Source of the DNA: Labrenzia sp. CE80
GTDB taxonomy: Bacteria; Pseudomonadota; Alphaproteobacteria; Rhizobiales; Stappiaceae
Reading direction: 5' to 3'
Assembly: GCF_009650605.1 (NCBI RefSeq)
Contig: NZ_WAJT01000001.1
Coordinates: 2,232,001 to 2,296,000, forward strand
Length of the DNA: 64,000 nt
The notes under the pieces are model-generated. The model was not told the origin of the DNA, did no database searches, and worked only from the letters and a program-made list of their open reading frames with translations. Positions 1-7,986 of the stretch are shown piece by piece. The translations under genes and the position numbers were made by a program. Numbering within the stretch: the stretch's first letter is position 1; each line of letters begins with the position of its first letter.

Positions 1-83
1 AAGGTTTCCGGGACAGTCAATATCCAGCCTGCCGCAGCCCCTGCCAGACCAACGATCACGAGAATTGCGGCAAGCTCTTTCAA
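1..83 (-). CDS. Partial gene with N-terminal signal or membrane anchor, probably a c-type cytochrome
   Basis: Only the first 27 codons lie in the window. The reading frame starts with TTG at 83-81, preceded by an AAGGA Shine-Dalgarno sequence, and an in-frame TGA lies just upstream, so this start is well constrained. The peptide begins LKELAAILVIVGLAGAAAG and is followed by W and a short polar stretch, which is a typical signal peptide or signal anchor. It starts about 20 bases after the stop of the cytochrome c' gene on the same strand, so the two are probably co-transcribed. A second c-type cytochrome is a guess from context; the haem motif would lie outside the window. Confidence 0.5.
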   Translation of the reverse strand, partial: MKELAAILVIVGLAGAAAGWILTVPET

Positions 84-102
84 TGTCCTTATCCCTCAGG
101 CG

Positions 103-558
103 CTATTTCTTTACGCGGAAGGCCTCATGGCAGGACTTGCAGTTGCCGAAGACCGGTCCCATGGCCGCCTTGAAGGCATCCACATCCGCCGGACCGCTCC
201 TGCCGGACGCTGACATCGCCGCGCCGGTCGCTTCAGAAAACTTGGCAAGAGCGGCTTCGAAACCTGCTGCATCTTCCCAGATTTTCGGTGAAGCAGTCGT
301 GTCGCCTGCTTCCGATCCTGCAGGAAAGAAAGAGCCAAAAGAATCTGCGGACGCGTTCATGGCCGCGATAACCGCCTTGCCAGCGGCTGGGGTATAGGCG
401 ACTTCGCCCTTCATCATGCCGCCGCCAAGACCGGCTGCCGCACCAACAGACTGCATGATGGATTTTCTGATTTCGATCGGATCATCAGCCGCGATCACAG
501 ATGTCACGCCGAGGGATGTCACGGCGGCGAGCGCCATTCCCAGTACCAGTTTACGCAT
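103..558 (-). CDS. Cytochrome c' family protein
   Basis: A 151-residue exported monohaem cytochrome of the c' type. Residues 1-23 form a signal peptide ending in VIAA. The single haem motif CKSCH lies near the C-terminus, followed by a short tail EAFRVKK, the usual place for haem in the four-helix cytochromes c'. The start at 558 was chosen because a GGAGAG Shine-Dalgarno sequence sits just upstream and the signal peptide begins there; a longer frame to 594 adds a non-signal extension. Family members act in the periplasm, binding NO or CO or buffering electrons; the exact role cannot be read from sequence. The downstream gene begins about 20 bases on, suggesting a two-gene unit. Confidence 0.9.
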   Translation of the reverse strand: MRKLVLGMALAAVTSLGVTSVIAADDPIEIRKSIMQSVGAAAGLGGGMMKGEVAYTPAAGKAVIAAMNASADSFGSFFPAGSEAGDTTASPKIWEDAAGFEAALAKFSEATGAAMSASGRSGPADVDAFKAAMGPVFGNCKSCHEAFRVKK

Positions 559-699
559 TTCGCTCTCCTCTCCAAGAGAACTGAACACTGGCAATTATAC
601 CCGGACCGATCAAGCAAAGGATGACAGATCACGAGCCTGTGATCAGACATGAGATATAAACGAACCGCAATGGAAACAATGAAAAGAGAACAGGAATGC

Positions 700-726
700 A
701 AAAACCCCGGCGCGAGGGCCGGGGTT
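700..726 (-). terminator. Rho-independent terminator after the superoxide dismutase gene
   Basis: A perfect 9-bp stem, AACCCCGGC at 703-711 with GCCGGGGTT at 718-726 and a six-base loop. Read on the minus strand it is followed by a run of T. It lies 26 bases past the stop of the dismutase gene. Confidence 0.85.
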
Positions 727-752
727 CTCGAAACGCGGAATTTCGATACCGA

Positions 753-1352
753 TCAGGAAGCGGCTTCGTAAAGCTCGAGGACGTAGTCCCAGTTGATCAG
801 ATTGTCGACGAAGGCTTCCAGGTACTTCGGACGCGCGTTGCGGTAATCGATGTAATAGGAATGTTCCCAAACGTCACAGCCAAGCAGTGGTGTTGCACCA
901 TGAACCAGCGGGTTTTCGCCGTTCGGGGTCTTCATCACTTCCAGTTTGCCGTCCTTGAGCGCCAACCAGGCCCAGCCGGAGCCGAACTGGGTCGCGCCAG
1001 CAGCCATGAAGTCTGCCTTGAACTTGTCGTAGCCGCCCAGATCGCTGTCGATCTTGGAAGCGAGAACGCCTGGGAGAGACGTGCCACCGCCGTCCTTCTT
1101 CATCCAGTTCCAGAAGTGCAGGTGGTTGTAATGCTGGCCCGCATTGTTGAAGAGGCCAGCGTTCTTGCCGAAGCTTTCCTTGACGATCTCTTCAAGAGTC
1201 TTGCCTTCAAGACCGCTGTCTTTCAGAAGATTGTTGCCGTTGGTGACATAGGCCTGATGGTGCTTGTCGTGATGGAATTCCAACGTCTCGGCAGACATGT
1301 AGGGGCCGAGAGCATCATAGGCATAAGGCAGTGCGGGAAGTTCGAAAGACAT
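753..1352 (-). CDS. sodB: Superoxide dismutase [Fe/Mn]
   Basis: A 199-residue cytoplasmic iron/manganese superoxide dismutase that converts superoxide to peroxide and oxygen. Metal ligands are visible: His27 in the stretch EFHHDKHHQAYV, the second His in NNAGQHYNHLHFWNW, and the C-terminal pair Asp/His in DVWEHSYYIDY. Length fits the family. The start at 1352 gives the standard N-terminus MSFELPALPY with an AAAGGAG-type Shine-Dalgarno sequence; the frame runs further upstream but without family similarity. It is a single-gene unit with its own terminator. It is divergent from a TetR regulator, and a half-site TGTCCTA like that regulator's operator occurs at 1464-1470 in the dismutase leader, so shared control is possible. 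Confidence 0.97.
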   Translation of the reverse strand: MSFELPALPYAYDALGPYMSAETLEFHHDKHHQAYVTNGNNLLKDSGLEGKTLEEIVKESFGKNAGLFNNAGQHYNHLHFWNWMKKDGGGTSLPGVLASKIDSDLGGYDKFKADFMAAGATQFGSGWAWLALKDGKLEVMKTPNGENPLVHGATPLLGCDVWEHSYYIDYRNARPKYLEAFVDNLINWDYVLELYEAAS

Positions 1353-1562
1353 AGCAAAACTCCTTTGGGTCCGGTGACCGGCGGAGGCTGTCAGGACCGA
1401 TAGGGCCCCTTTCGTCTCCTCCGCTTCGAGGCGCAATTTAGGAGCCCCGAAGCGAGACGGCAATGTCCTAGTCGCGAAATAAAAAAATATTTTTGTTGTT
1501 TTTTCCCCCTTGCCGCCGCCTGCCCCAACTCATTGGCCGAGATTCAACGAGCTATTTCAGCC

Positions 1563-1590
1563 TTGACTCTTCTGGGACAATTGTCCTAAT
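1563..1590 (+). promoter_or_regulatory. Putative sigma-70 promoter of the TetR gene
   Basis: A -35 box TTGACT at 1563-1568 and a -10-like CCTAAT at 1585-1590 with a 16-base spacer. The first TetR operator lies between and over these boxes, which fits autorepression. Confidence 0.5.
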
Positions 1591-1613
1591 TCACTTTATA
1601 GGACAAGCGTCCT
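1575..1613. promoter_or_regulatory. Two tandem palindromic operators for the adjacent TetR regulator
   Basis: Two inverted repeats with the same half-sites lie just before the TetR gene: GGACAATTGTCC at 1575-1586 and AGGACAAGCGTCCT at 1600-1613. Their centres are 26 bp apart. They overlap the -10 region and the probable transcription start. Binding by the neighbouring regulator is inferred from position and symmetry. Confidence 0.7.
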
Positions 1614-1646
1614 AAATGAATTTTCTTGGGTTCAGGTGATATGCGC

Positions 1647-2222
1647 ATGAGCAAGCATTCAACGCGCGGCCAGATCGTAGAGGCGGCAGATGAGCTATTT
1701 TACAGCCAGGGCTTCGAGGCAACATCGTTTGCCGACATCGCCGGCGCGGTCCAGATTTCTCGCGGGAATTTCTACTATCACTTCAAATCGAAGGACGACA
1801 TTTTAGACGCTGTCATTGACCGTCGCATTGCAAAAACACGCGAATTACTTGATCGCTGGGAGGCAGATGGAGATACGCCGGAAACACGGATTGGCTGCTT
1901 CATTCTGATCTTAATCACCAACCAGTCGAAGATCATGGCCCATGGCTGCCCGGTCGGAACGCTCGCGAGCGAACTGACGAAACTCTCCCATAATGCCCAA
2001 CCACGGGCGAATGAGCTCTTCACCCTTTTCAATGACTGGCTCACTGGTCAATTCAGGGCACTCGGCCGCAAGAATGACGCCGAGGAGCTTGCACTACACC
2101 TGGTTGCACGCAGTCAGGGCGTTGCAGTCCTCGCAAACGCCTTCAAGGATGAGAATTTCGTTCGGCGGGAGGTTGACGCGATGACCGACTGGGTTCGCAC
2201 GCACATCCAAGCCGCCAACTAG
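1647..2222 (+). CDS. TetR/AcrR family transcriptional regulator
   Basis: A 191-residue repressor-type protein. Residues 1-55 form the TetR helix-turn-helix, with the conserved string ISRGNFYYHFKSKDDIL. The remaining all-helical part should be the ligand-binding and dimer domain and resembles the LmrA/YxaF-like group by eye. The ATG at 1647 is favoured because an AGGTGA sequence is seven bases upstream; the ATG at 1641 would leave only one base. It is followed after 11 bases by the YciI gene, so both form an operon. Two palindromes upstream suggest autoregulation. The ligand is unknown. Confidence 0.9.
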   Translation: MSKHSTRGQIVEAADELFYSQGFEATSFADIAGAVQISRGNFYYHFKSKDDILDAVIDRRIAKTRELLDRWEADGDTPETRIGCFILILITNQSKIMAHGCPVGTLASELTKLSHNAQPRANELFTLFNDWLTGQFRALGRKNDAEELALHLVARSQGVAVLANAFKDENFVRREVDAMTDWVRTHIQAAN

Positions 2223-2233
2223 GGAGTCCCCCA

Positions 2234-2521
2234 GTGTTTATCGTTTTTCTGAAATTCGCCGAGAACAAAGCCGCTGCCCCGCACTTTATGGAACAGCACA
2301 AGGCCTGGATCCAGAAAGGATTTGACGACGGGGTCTTTCTGCTTGTCGGCAGCTTGAAACCCAATGGCGGTGGCATGGTTCTGGCGCACGGCTCTGATCG
2401 TGACGCGCTGCAAGCTCGCATAGATCAGGATCCCTTCGTGGTGGAGAAGATCGTAAGCGCGGAAGTCACGGAAGTTGCGCCGAACAGGGCCGACGACAAT
2501 CTGGCGTTTCTGGTCGCCTGA
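2234..2521 (+). CDS. YciI family protein
   Basis: A 95-residue cytoplasmic protein of the YciI type, a dimeric ferredoxin-like fold. It starts with GTG and has GGAG nearby. It shows the family pattern: an N-terminal strand FIVFLKF, a central His in LAHGSDRDAL, and an Asp-Pro in IDQDPFVVEKI. Family members often act as small oxygenase-like or dehydrochlorinase-like enzymes, but most have no known substrate. Being in one operon with the TetR regulator suggests it responds to the same ligand. Confidence 0.88.
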   Translation: MFIVFLKFAENKAAAPHFMEQHKAWIQKGFDDGVFLLVGSLKPNGGGMVLAHGSDRDALQARIDQDPFVVEKIVSAEVTEVAPNRADDNLAFLVA

Positions 2522-2535
2522 TCCGTACAGCCTGC

Positions 2536-3411
2536 TCAGTTTCCCTTTTTTCCAAAGGCACTGCGAATGGTCCGCTCGTCGAAATACTGCGGCACGACGC
2601 CCTCAACGGCGTAGATGTAAAGTGCAGCTTTCAGGATCGACGACAGGGTCGTGATAATCAATGTCGTCGCCGTGAACCAGAGGATGGCCGCCGCCCATAA
2701 ACCATAGGCCACCGGCGGCTGATCCACAAAACGGACTCCGCCAGCGGCAATCAGCAGAAAACCGATGATGCCCGCCAGCGTAGTTAGCCCGGCCAGACCA
2801 GCGTGGGAGGCCAGTGCGGTTCCCCAGGTCTTGCGCATGGCCGAGACGGAGCGTTTTACCGCTTCAATCGGTCCGACTCGATCGACCACCAGCACCGGAA
2901 TGGCAAAGTAGATGGCGATGGCCCAAGCGGTACCGATCGCACCGATGAACAGGCGCGCCAGTCCGTCGAACCGGCTTTCGATCATCTGGATGATGTAGCC
3001 GATGGTGGAGGCGAATAGAGACCAGACGAAAATCTGGTGAATGTTGCGACAAGAGGACCGCAGCCCGTCCATCACCGTCGGGTCCCCTCCGGCAAATCGG
3101 ATCATGGCGCAGGTCAGGAGTGCAGCATTGAAGAAGATCACAATGAAGGAGCAGGCGAAGTAGATCAGAAAACCGCCAATGATGACCCGTGGATCATTCT
3201 GGAAGTCGGCCTCGCTCTCAAAGGAATTGACGAAGGCCTCAAACTCACCGGAGGACCACATTGGCCAGAAGATGCCGCCTAGCAGACCGAATACGGCCAG
3301 CGTGCTGAGAATTGGGAAAATCAGCATTTCCTTGTCCAGCATCAGCACTTTCCAGCAAATGCCACCAAGTGAAAACGCCGTTTCGATGCTCTTTGAAAAT
3401 TTCTCAAACAA
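2536..3411 (-). CDS. DUF6159-like multi-pass inner membrane protein
   Basis: A 291-residue integral membrane protein with about six hydrophobic segments. The N-terminus has the pattern CWKVLMLDKEMLIFPILS, which I recognise as typical of the DUF6159 family of unknown function. Later segments include a long hydrophobic stretch around residues 55-80, and others around 100-125, 150-180 and 200-260. The C-terminus is soluble and short. It stands alone on the minus strand, convergent with the YciI gene, 15 bases from it. No catalytic motif is visible. Confidence 0.75.
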   Translation of the reverse strand: MFEKFSKSIETAFSLGGICWKVLMLDKEMLIFPILSTLAVFGLLGGIFWPMWSSGEFEAFVNSFESEADFQNDPRVIIGGFLIYFACSFIVIFFNAALLTCAMIRFAGGDPTVMDGLRSSCRNIHQIFVWSLFASTIGYIIQMIESRFDGLARLFIGAIGTAWAIAIYFAIPVLVVDRVGPIEAVKRSVSAMRKTWGTALASHAGLAGLTTLAGIIGFLLIAAGGVRFVDQPPVAYGLWAAAILWFTATTLIITTLSSILKAALYIYAVEGVVPQYFDERTIRSAFGKKGN

Positions 3412-3626
3412 TGAAATTCTCCCCTATCTCGGCAAGACCGATGACATGAAACACCAAATTCCTTGTTTTTCCCTGAAGCGGCTGTGTTTCACGCACCTGG
3501 CTCCAAAACGTCCATCCACAGAGAAGGCGGCACACGCAGGACCAATGCCGGCGATTGGCTTGCGGCCACATGTGACCAACGCCACGCTTTGAACTCCTGC
3601 TGATCTGATTCGAAACGGTTTTCTCA

Positions 3627-4307
3627 ATGCGCAGACGGTTTATATCGCGCCCGCGAGCGCTTTTTCTTGCGCTCGGCGTCATTGTCATCTCGCTGCCTGC
3701 GCTTGCAGACGGCACATCGAGCGGGAGCGTCCGCGTAATCGACGGAGACACCATCGAGTTGGGTCATGAAAAGATCCGGCTGGACGGCATCGATGCACCG
3801 GAACTCGCACAGTCCTGCAAGACCTCCGCTGGCAAGACCTGGCCTTGCGGAAAGGTCTCCCGGCGCTTCCTGGAACGCTTGGTCGAGACCGGCCTGGTCA
3901 CTTGCACGGGCGATCAACATGATGCCTACGACCGGCGCATTGCAACCTGTCATGTGCGCGGGCGCAATCTAAACGCCGAGATGATCCGTTCAGGTCATGC
4001 GCTGGCGTTTCGCCGCTATTCCGCGATCTATGTGATGGAAGAGGAAACCGCGCGGCTCGAGCAGAAGGGCCTTTGGGCGGGAACCTTCGAAGCGCCCTGG
4101 GACTATCGGGCGAAGAAATGGCAGGTCGCCAGCCAGGCCGTGCCGGAGAACTGTCCGATCAAGGGCAACATCTCCGCCAATGGCCGGATCTATCACACGC
4201 CGTGGTCACCGCATTACAACCGAACCCGGATCAACGAGGCCGCGGGCGAACGCTGGTTCTGTTCCGAAATCGAAGCCATAGCGGCCGGCTGGCGCCCGCC
4301 GGAATAA
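3627..4307 (+). CDS. Exported thermonuclease (SNase-like) family protein
   Basis: A 226-residue protein with a signal peptide (residues 1-28, ending PALADG) followed by a staphylococcal-nuclease-like domain. The pattern VRVIDGDTIELGHEKIRLDG, then DAPEL, then a C-terminal half with ARLEQKGLWAG, matches the fold. The family uses two Arg and one Glu around a Ca ion to cut nucleic acids; I see Arg in the KIRLDGID strand and the EEETARLEQKGLW stretch, but I did not align all residues. A C-terminal extension of about 60 residues with several Cys is not part of the core nuclease. Likely periplasmic. Confidence 0.85.
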   Translation: MRRRFISRPRALFLALGVIVISLPALADGTSSGSVRVIDGDTIELGHEKIRLDGIDAPELAQSCKTSAGKTWPCGKVSRRFLERLVETGLVTCTGDQHDAYDRRIATCHVRGRNLNAEMIRSGHALAFRRYSAIYVMEEETARLEQKGLWAGTFEAPWDYRAKKWQVASQAVPENCPIKGNISANGRIYHTPWSPHYNRTRINEAAGERWFCSEIEAIAAGWRPPE

Positions 4308-4335
4308 TCTCCAAAGTCGAGCGAATTCACAGAAG

Positions 4336-4351
4336 TGTGATCGCCGTCACA
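4336..4351. promoter_or_regulatory. Consensus CRP/FNR-type palindrome
   Basis: The sequence TGTGATCGCCGTCACA is a perfect TGTGA-N6-TCACA, the classical CRP half-sites, extended by one more pair (G at 4335, C at 4352). It lies 75 bases upstream of the small exported protein gene. A cyclase gene elsewhere in this window makes a cAMP system plausible, but binding is inferred. Confidence 0.5.
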
Positions 4352-4426
4352 CCGGAGAGGAGCGATTGTTTCTAAATCTTTTCTCACGGCAATTTCGCCG
4401 CGCCAAATCTTTTTGGGAGAAGAGAA

Positions 4427-4762
4427 ATGACCCTGAGAAAATCAATTTTGACATCAATCGCAGCCGGCACCGGCGTCGTTGCTGCCTCCGCATTCAGCGC
4501 AACAGCAGGCCCCAGCATGGGATCAAGCCTGGGCGAATGCTACAACAACTGGGTTTCTTATTGTAACAGCACGACACCCGGCTATCCGAACCAATGCTAT
4601 ACTGATAGCTTAAATCTTTGCGATCAGGAGCATAAGAACGCTGCGAGCCAGATCCCCGGCACGTCTCTGCAGGCAATGAAATCATCCAGTCTGCGCAAAG
4701 CCACACGCACAACGACGGTTGCGACACCGACCACCCTGAAGCCTGCTCGCAGCACCAACTAG
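4427..4762 (+). CDS. Small exported Cys-containing protein of unknown function
   Basis: A 111-residue protein with a strong Shine-Dalgarno sequence (GGGAGAAGAG) and a clear signal peptide at residues 1-28 (cleaved near SATAG). The mature part has four Cys in the pattern C-x8-C-x10-C-x8-C, at residues 38, 47, 58 and 67 by count from the translation, with many Asn, Tyr and Ser. The C-terminal third is rich in Thr, Lys and Arg. It has no recognisable domain. A CRP-type palindrome lies upstream and a very strong terminator follows, so it is a single-gene unit. Confidence 0.75.
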   Translation: MTLRKSILTSIAAGTGVVAASAFSATAGPSMGSSLGECYNNWVSYCNSTTPGYPNQCYTDSLNLCDQEHKNAASQIPGTSLQAMKSSSLRKATRTTTVATPTTLKPARSTN

Positions 4763-4782
4763 AGTTGGTTGATCTCGCTTCA

Positions 4783-4818
4783 AAAAGCCTTGCAACAGGA
4801 CGCTGTTGCAAGGCTTTT
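4783..4818. terminator. Strong bidirectional terminator hairpin
   Basis: A perfect 16-bp stem, 4783-4798 with 4803-4818, closed by the four-base loop GACG. The stem begins with AAAA and ends with TTTT, so it can end transcription on either strand. It follows the small exported protein gene by 20 bases. Confidence 0.92.
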
Positions 4819-4893
4819 GTGCAATTGCTTGCCAGTTCCCTTTGAGCAAGCCAAACTCGGCCGGGTTCAGTTCTTCAAGGTTCCCGTCCGCCA

Positions 4894-6078
4894 ATGCCTC
4901 TTCATTTTCCGCTACATCTTCGCCTTGCCATGGGCGGCCTGTTGTCGCTTGCCGCAGCGATGGGCATTGGACGGTTTGTCTATACGCCAATCCTGCCGTT
5001 CATGGCGGAGGCGGTTCCCTTGGCCCCGAGAGAAGCCGGGCTTGTCGCCGCGGCCAATTTCCTCGGCTATCTCATCGGCGCGCTAGCCGGTTCCTTTGGG
5101 CACCTTCCAGGTTCAAAGCGCAATTGGCTGCTCGGCGCGCTTTTCGCGAGCGTATTGACGAGTGGGGCGATGGCCCTGAACGCTGGTCTGATCGGCTTCT
5201 GCCTATTCAGGTTCGCAGGCGGCTTTGCCAGCGCCTTCGCTATGGTCTTTTCCTCCACCCTTGTCCTTGACGGGCTGACCCGGGCCGGCAAATCCGGGTT
5301 TGCATCCTTGCACTTCGCCGGAGTGGGATGCGGGATCGCTCTATCCGCTCTGCTGATTTCCGGGCTTTCGCATGCAGGAAGCGACTGGCAGGGACTTTGG
5401 TTGTCGGCCGCCGGCGCGACCTTGATCCTGCTCTTGGCAATTGTTCTGCTGCTTCCCACAGAACTTCCCGAGACGTCCCAAGGGTCGCAAGATACCAAGG
5501 AGCTGACAGAACCGGACCGTTTTCCAGATGCGCTTTGGCGGCTGATCGCGGCTTATGGCCTGTTCGGCTTTGGCTATGTGGTGACTGCTACCTTCATTTC
5601 GGTGATCGTCAGGGCGGATGCCGGACTGAGCGGACTTGAAGAACTGGTCTGGCTCATTGTCGGTCTCACCGCCGCTCCCTCCATCTGGTTCTGGAGCAGG
5701 ATCGGGGCGCGGACGGGCGCCGCCACAGCGTTTTCAATCGCCTGTCTCGTCGAGGCGGTCGGTGTCACACTCAGCGTGTCTGGCGGCGGGCTGGTCCTGA
5801 TGGTTCTGGCTGCAGCTCTTTTGGGCGCAACCTTCATGGGGATCACCGCGCTTGGTCTCATGGAGGCCCGAAAACTGACAACCGGCGACCCACGCCGTAT
5901 TCTCGCCTTGATGACCGCTAGCTTTGGACTCGGGCAAGTGATCGGTCCCTGGTTCGCCGGGGCTCTTTACGATCTTTCCGGAAATTTCCAGGCAGCCTCC
6001 CTTGCAGCAGCCGGAGCACTGGTCTTGGCCGCCGCATTGGGGTATCGGGGCAGAAACAGTGAGGTTTCCCGTGACTGA
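4894..6078 (+). CDS. YbfB/YjiJ family MFS transporter
   Basis: A 394-residue inner-membrane transporter with about twelve hydrophobic helices. The N-terminal helix holds the string AAAMGIGRFVYTPILPFM, a hallmark of the YbfB/YjiJ branch of the major facilitator superfamily. A charged loop near residues 190-215 separates the two six-helix halves. The substrate is unknown. The last eight bases overlap the start of a 57-codon gene, which is likely coupled in translation. Confidence 0.9.
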   Translation: MPLHFPLHLRLAMGGLLSLAAAMGIGRFVYTPILPFMAEAVPLAPREAGLVAAANFLGYLIGALAGSFGHLPGSKRNWLLGALFASVLTSGAMALNAGLIGFCLFRFAGGFASAFAMVFSSTLVLDGLTRAGKSGFASLHFAGVGCGIALSALLISGLSHAGSDWQGLWLSAAGATLILLLAIVLLLPTELPETSQGSQDTKELTEPDRFPDALWRLIAAYGLFGFGYVVTATFISVIVRADAGLSGLEELVWLIVGLTAAPSIWFWSRIGARTGAATAFSIACLVEAVGVTLSVSGGGLVLMVLAAALLGATFMGITALGLMEARKLTTGDPRRILALMTASFGLGQVIGPWFAGALYDLSGNFQAASLAAAGALVLAAALGYRGRNSEVSRD

Positions 6079-6244
6079 AGAGAAAGACCAAACGGCTTCG
6101 AACTGGGCCTCCCTCAAGGAGGAACTCGTCTCGGAAGGCAAGTCAGAGCTTGTCGAAGCGATCGAACTCCTGATTCAGGAAGGCCGGCGCACGGACGCCG
6201 CCCAGATTCTGAAGCACTTGAGCCGGCTCAGCCGGTACCACTAG
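6071..6244 (+). CDS. Small soluble protein overlapping the MFS gene end
   Basis: A 57-codon frame that begins with GTG at 6071, inside the last codons of the MFS gene, with a GTGAGG sequence upstream. The product is hydrophilic and predicted helical: after an acidic start it reads LKEELVSEGKSELVEAIELL followed by IQEGRRTDAAQILKHL. The even amphipathic pattern and the tight overlap support a real gene. No domain is recognised. It ends 18 bases before the convergent aminotransferase gene. Confidence 0.6.
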   Translation: MTEEKDQTASNWASLKEELVSEGKSELVEAIELLIQEGRRTDAAQILKHLSRLSRYH

Positions 6245-6262
6245 AACTCGGCTGCATCCCCG

Positions 6263-7120
6263 CTATGCGTGGGAAAATTCCCAGTAGAGCTCACGCGCCT
6301 TGGTCGCGATCGGCCCAGGCTGAAGATCACGCGTCTCGATGCGATTGACCGGCACGACCTTGTTGTAATTCCCCGTCGAGAAGATTTCGTCCGCTTCCAG
6401 GAAGTCGTCATAGCCAAGCGTGCGCTCATGGACGTTGTAGCCAGCGTCACGCAGGAGCTTGATCACCCGTTGGCGGGTGATGCCATTGAGGAAGGTTCCG
6501 TTTGGAACCGGCGTGTGAACCTCACCGGCCTTGGCCATGAAGATATTCGCCGAGGTCAGCTCCGCCACATTGCCCAGCATGTCGCAGACGACTGCGTTGT
6601 CAAAGCCCTTGCCCTTGGCCTCCAGCATGGCCCTCGCGTTGTTGGGATAAAGGCATCCTGCCTTCGCATTGACCGGCATGCACTCCATGGTCGGACGACG
6701 GAAGCTTGACAGCGTGATGCTGTTGGCTGCGCCCTTGCCGGACATGGGCGCATCAAAGACGCACATGCAAAAGCGCGTGCTGTCTGGATCTGCGGCGATC
6801 ACGCCGGGCCCGTCCGCCTCGGCCCAATACATAGGCTTTATGTAGAGCTGCTTGTCCGGGGAGAACTTCGCCGCGGCGTCGGAGCAAAGCTCCATCATCT
6901 CGCCAACCTGCATCGTGGGCTTGAGACCAAGCGCAAAGGCGGAATCATTGACGCGCTGACAATGCAGATCGAGGTCGGGCATCACGCCCTCGAAGAACCG
7001 GGCACCATCGAACACACTGGACCCGAGCCACGCCGCATGGGAGCGAGGCCCCATCATGGGCGGATTGCCCTCATGCCATGTGCCGTCAATCCAGGTCCAC
7101 GTCTCGCTCCAGCCGCTCAT
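6263..7120 (-). CDS. ilvE: Branched-chain amino acid aminotransferase
   Basis: A 285-residue fold-type IV PLP enzyme that moves amino groups between branched-chain amino acids and 2-oxoglutarate in the cytoplasm. The PLP lysine is Lys153 in VNAKAGCLYPN. Other family signs are GSSVFDGARFFEG near the N-terminus, LTSANIFM, and NGITRQRVI. D-amino-acid and aminodeoxychorismate enzymes share the fold, but the overall pattern fits the branched-chain group best. It is alone on its strand and preceded by an AAAGGAC-type Shine-Dalgarno sequence. Confidence 0.88.
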   Translation of the reverse strand: MSGWSETWTWIDGTWHEGNPPMMGPRSHAAWLGSSVFDGARFFEGVMPDLDLHCQRVNDSAFALGLKPTMQVGEMMELCSDAAAKFSPDKQLYIKPMYWAEADGPGVIAADPDSTRFCMCVFDAPMSGKGAANSITLSSFRRPTMECMPVNAKAGCLYPNNARAMLEAKGKGFDNAVVCDMLGNVAELTSANIFMAKAGEVHTPVPNGTFLNGITRQRVIKLLRDAGYNVHERTLGYDDFLEADEIFSTGNYNKVVPVNRIETRDLQPGPIATKARELYWEFSHA

Positions 7121-7442
7121 CGTCCCTTTGTCCTTTCGTGGTGATTTGCTGAGCGGAGGAAACGCCCTGACGTCTCCCGCGTCAACACCCGTTCTCCTGG
7201 AGACGCAAATTTAGCCAGAAAATTCTCATGGACCGGATGGATCGAGAATCTCTTCGCCATTCGACGCATTTTCGGAAATTTTCTTGTGCAGACGGCTCCC
7301 TGACTTCAGATTGTCGTGAAGCGCCTCGAAGACGAATGGGACGGAAGCAATCAAAAAAGAACATTTAGCGAACATTTGGCCTTTCAACATGCCTGCGAGT
7401 GGCCCATAGTGCTAGAAATATTTTTCTTTTTGGGAGCCCGCC
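7121..7442. other. Divergent intergenic region, no gene seen
   Basis: About 320 bases separate the aminotransferase (minus) and the VOC gene (plus). I see no coding frame with a ribosome site, only short inverted repeats such as GACG/CGTC near 7169-7183 and an AT-rich stretch at 7410-7430 that may hold the plus-strand promoter. Confidence 0.5.
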
Positions 7443-7871
7443 TTGGAACAGCGCATCACCATGACCACGCTCGCCGTTGATGATCTTGCCGCGAGCCGCC
7501 AATTCTTCGAGGACGGACTCGAATGGACAGCTGCGGAGGGCAGCAACGATCAGATCGCCTTCTATCAGCTGCCCGGTTCCGCATTTGCGCTCTACTGCCG
7601 GGCCGCACTGGAAAAAGACCTTGGGCGCACGCTGTCCCGCGACACGCTCGGCGGCATCACGCTCGCCTGGAACGGCCGGAACGAAGGCGAAGTCGACGCA
7701 ACCTTTGAACAGGCGGTCGCGGCAGGGGCAGAAGTTGTCACCCGCCCGGAAAAGACGTTCTGGGGCGGTTATTCGGGCTATGTTGCCATTCCCGGTGGCC
7801 ATCTACTCGAGGTTGCCCACAATCCTTTCTGGATACTTGCTGAAGACGGCACCGTATCGCTGACCGGCTGA
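7443..7871 (+). CDS. VOC family (glyoxalase/dioxygenase fold) protein
   Basis: A 142-residue cytoplasmic protein of the vicinal oxygen chelate superfamily. It has the expected N-terminal strand with TMTTLAVDDLAASRQFFEDG, and a second half ending GYSGYVAIPGGHLLEVAHNP, where the His/Glu pair often binds metal. TTG at 7443 is used because GGGAG is six bases upstream and the N-terminus MEQRITMTTL matches family habit; the ATG at 7461 would cut off the first strand. The reaction is unknown. Confidence 0.85.
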   Translation: MEQRITMTTLAVDDLAASRQFFEDGLEWTAAEGSNDQIAFYQLPGSAFALYCRAALEKDLGRTLSRDTLGGITLAWNGRNEGEVDATFEQAVAAGAEVVTRPEKTFWGGYSGYVAIPGGHLLEVAHNPFWILAEDGTVSLTG

Positions 7872-7986
7872 CCTGACGTATTTTTGCTGCCTCTGCGACA
7901 ATAGTGGCGCACTGCGTGGCTTGACGCGCCATGGCGAGAGCTGTCATCTGACCGGATCGACGTCCTCATACTGCTGGAGTTTTCCG

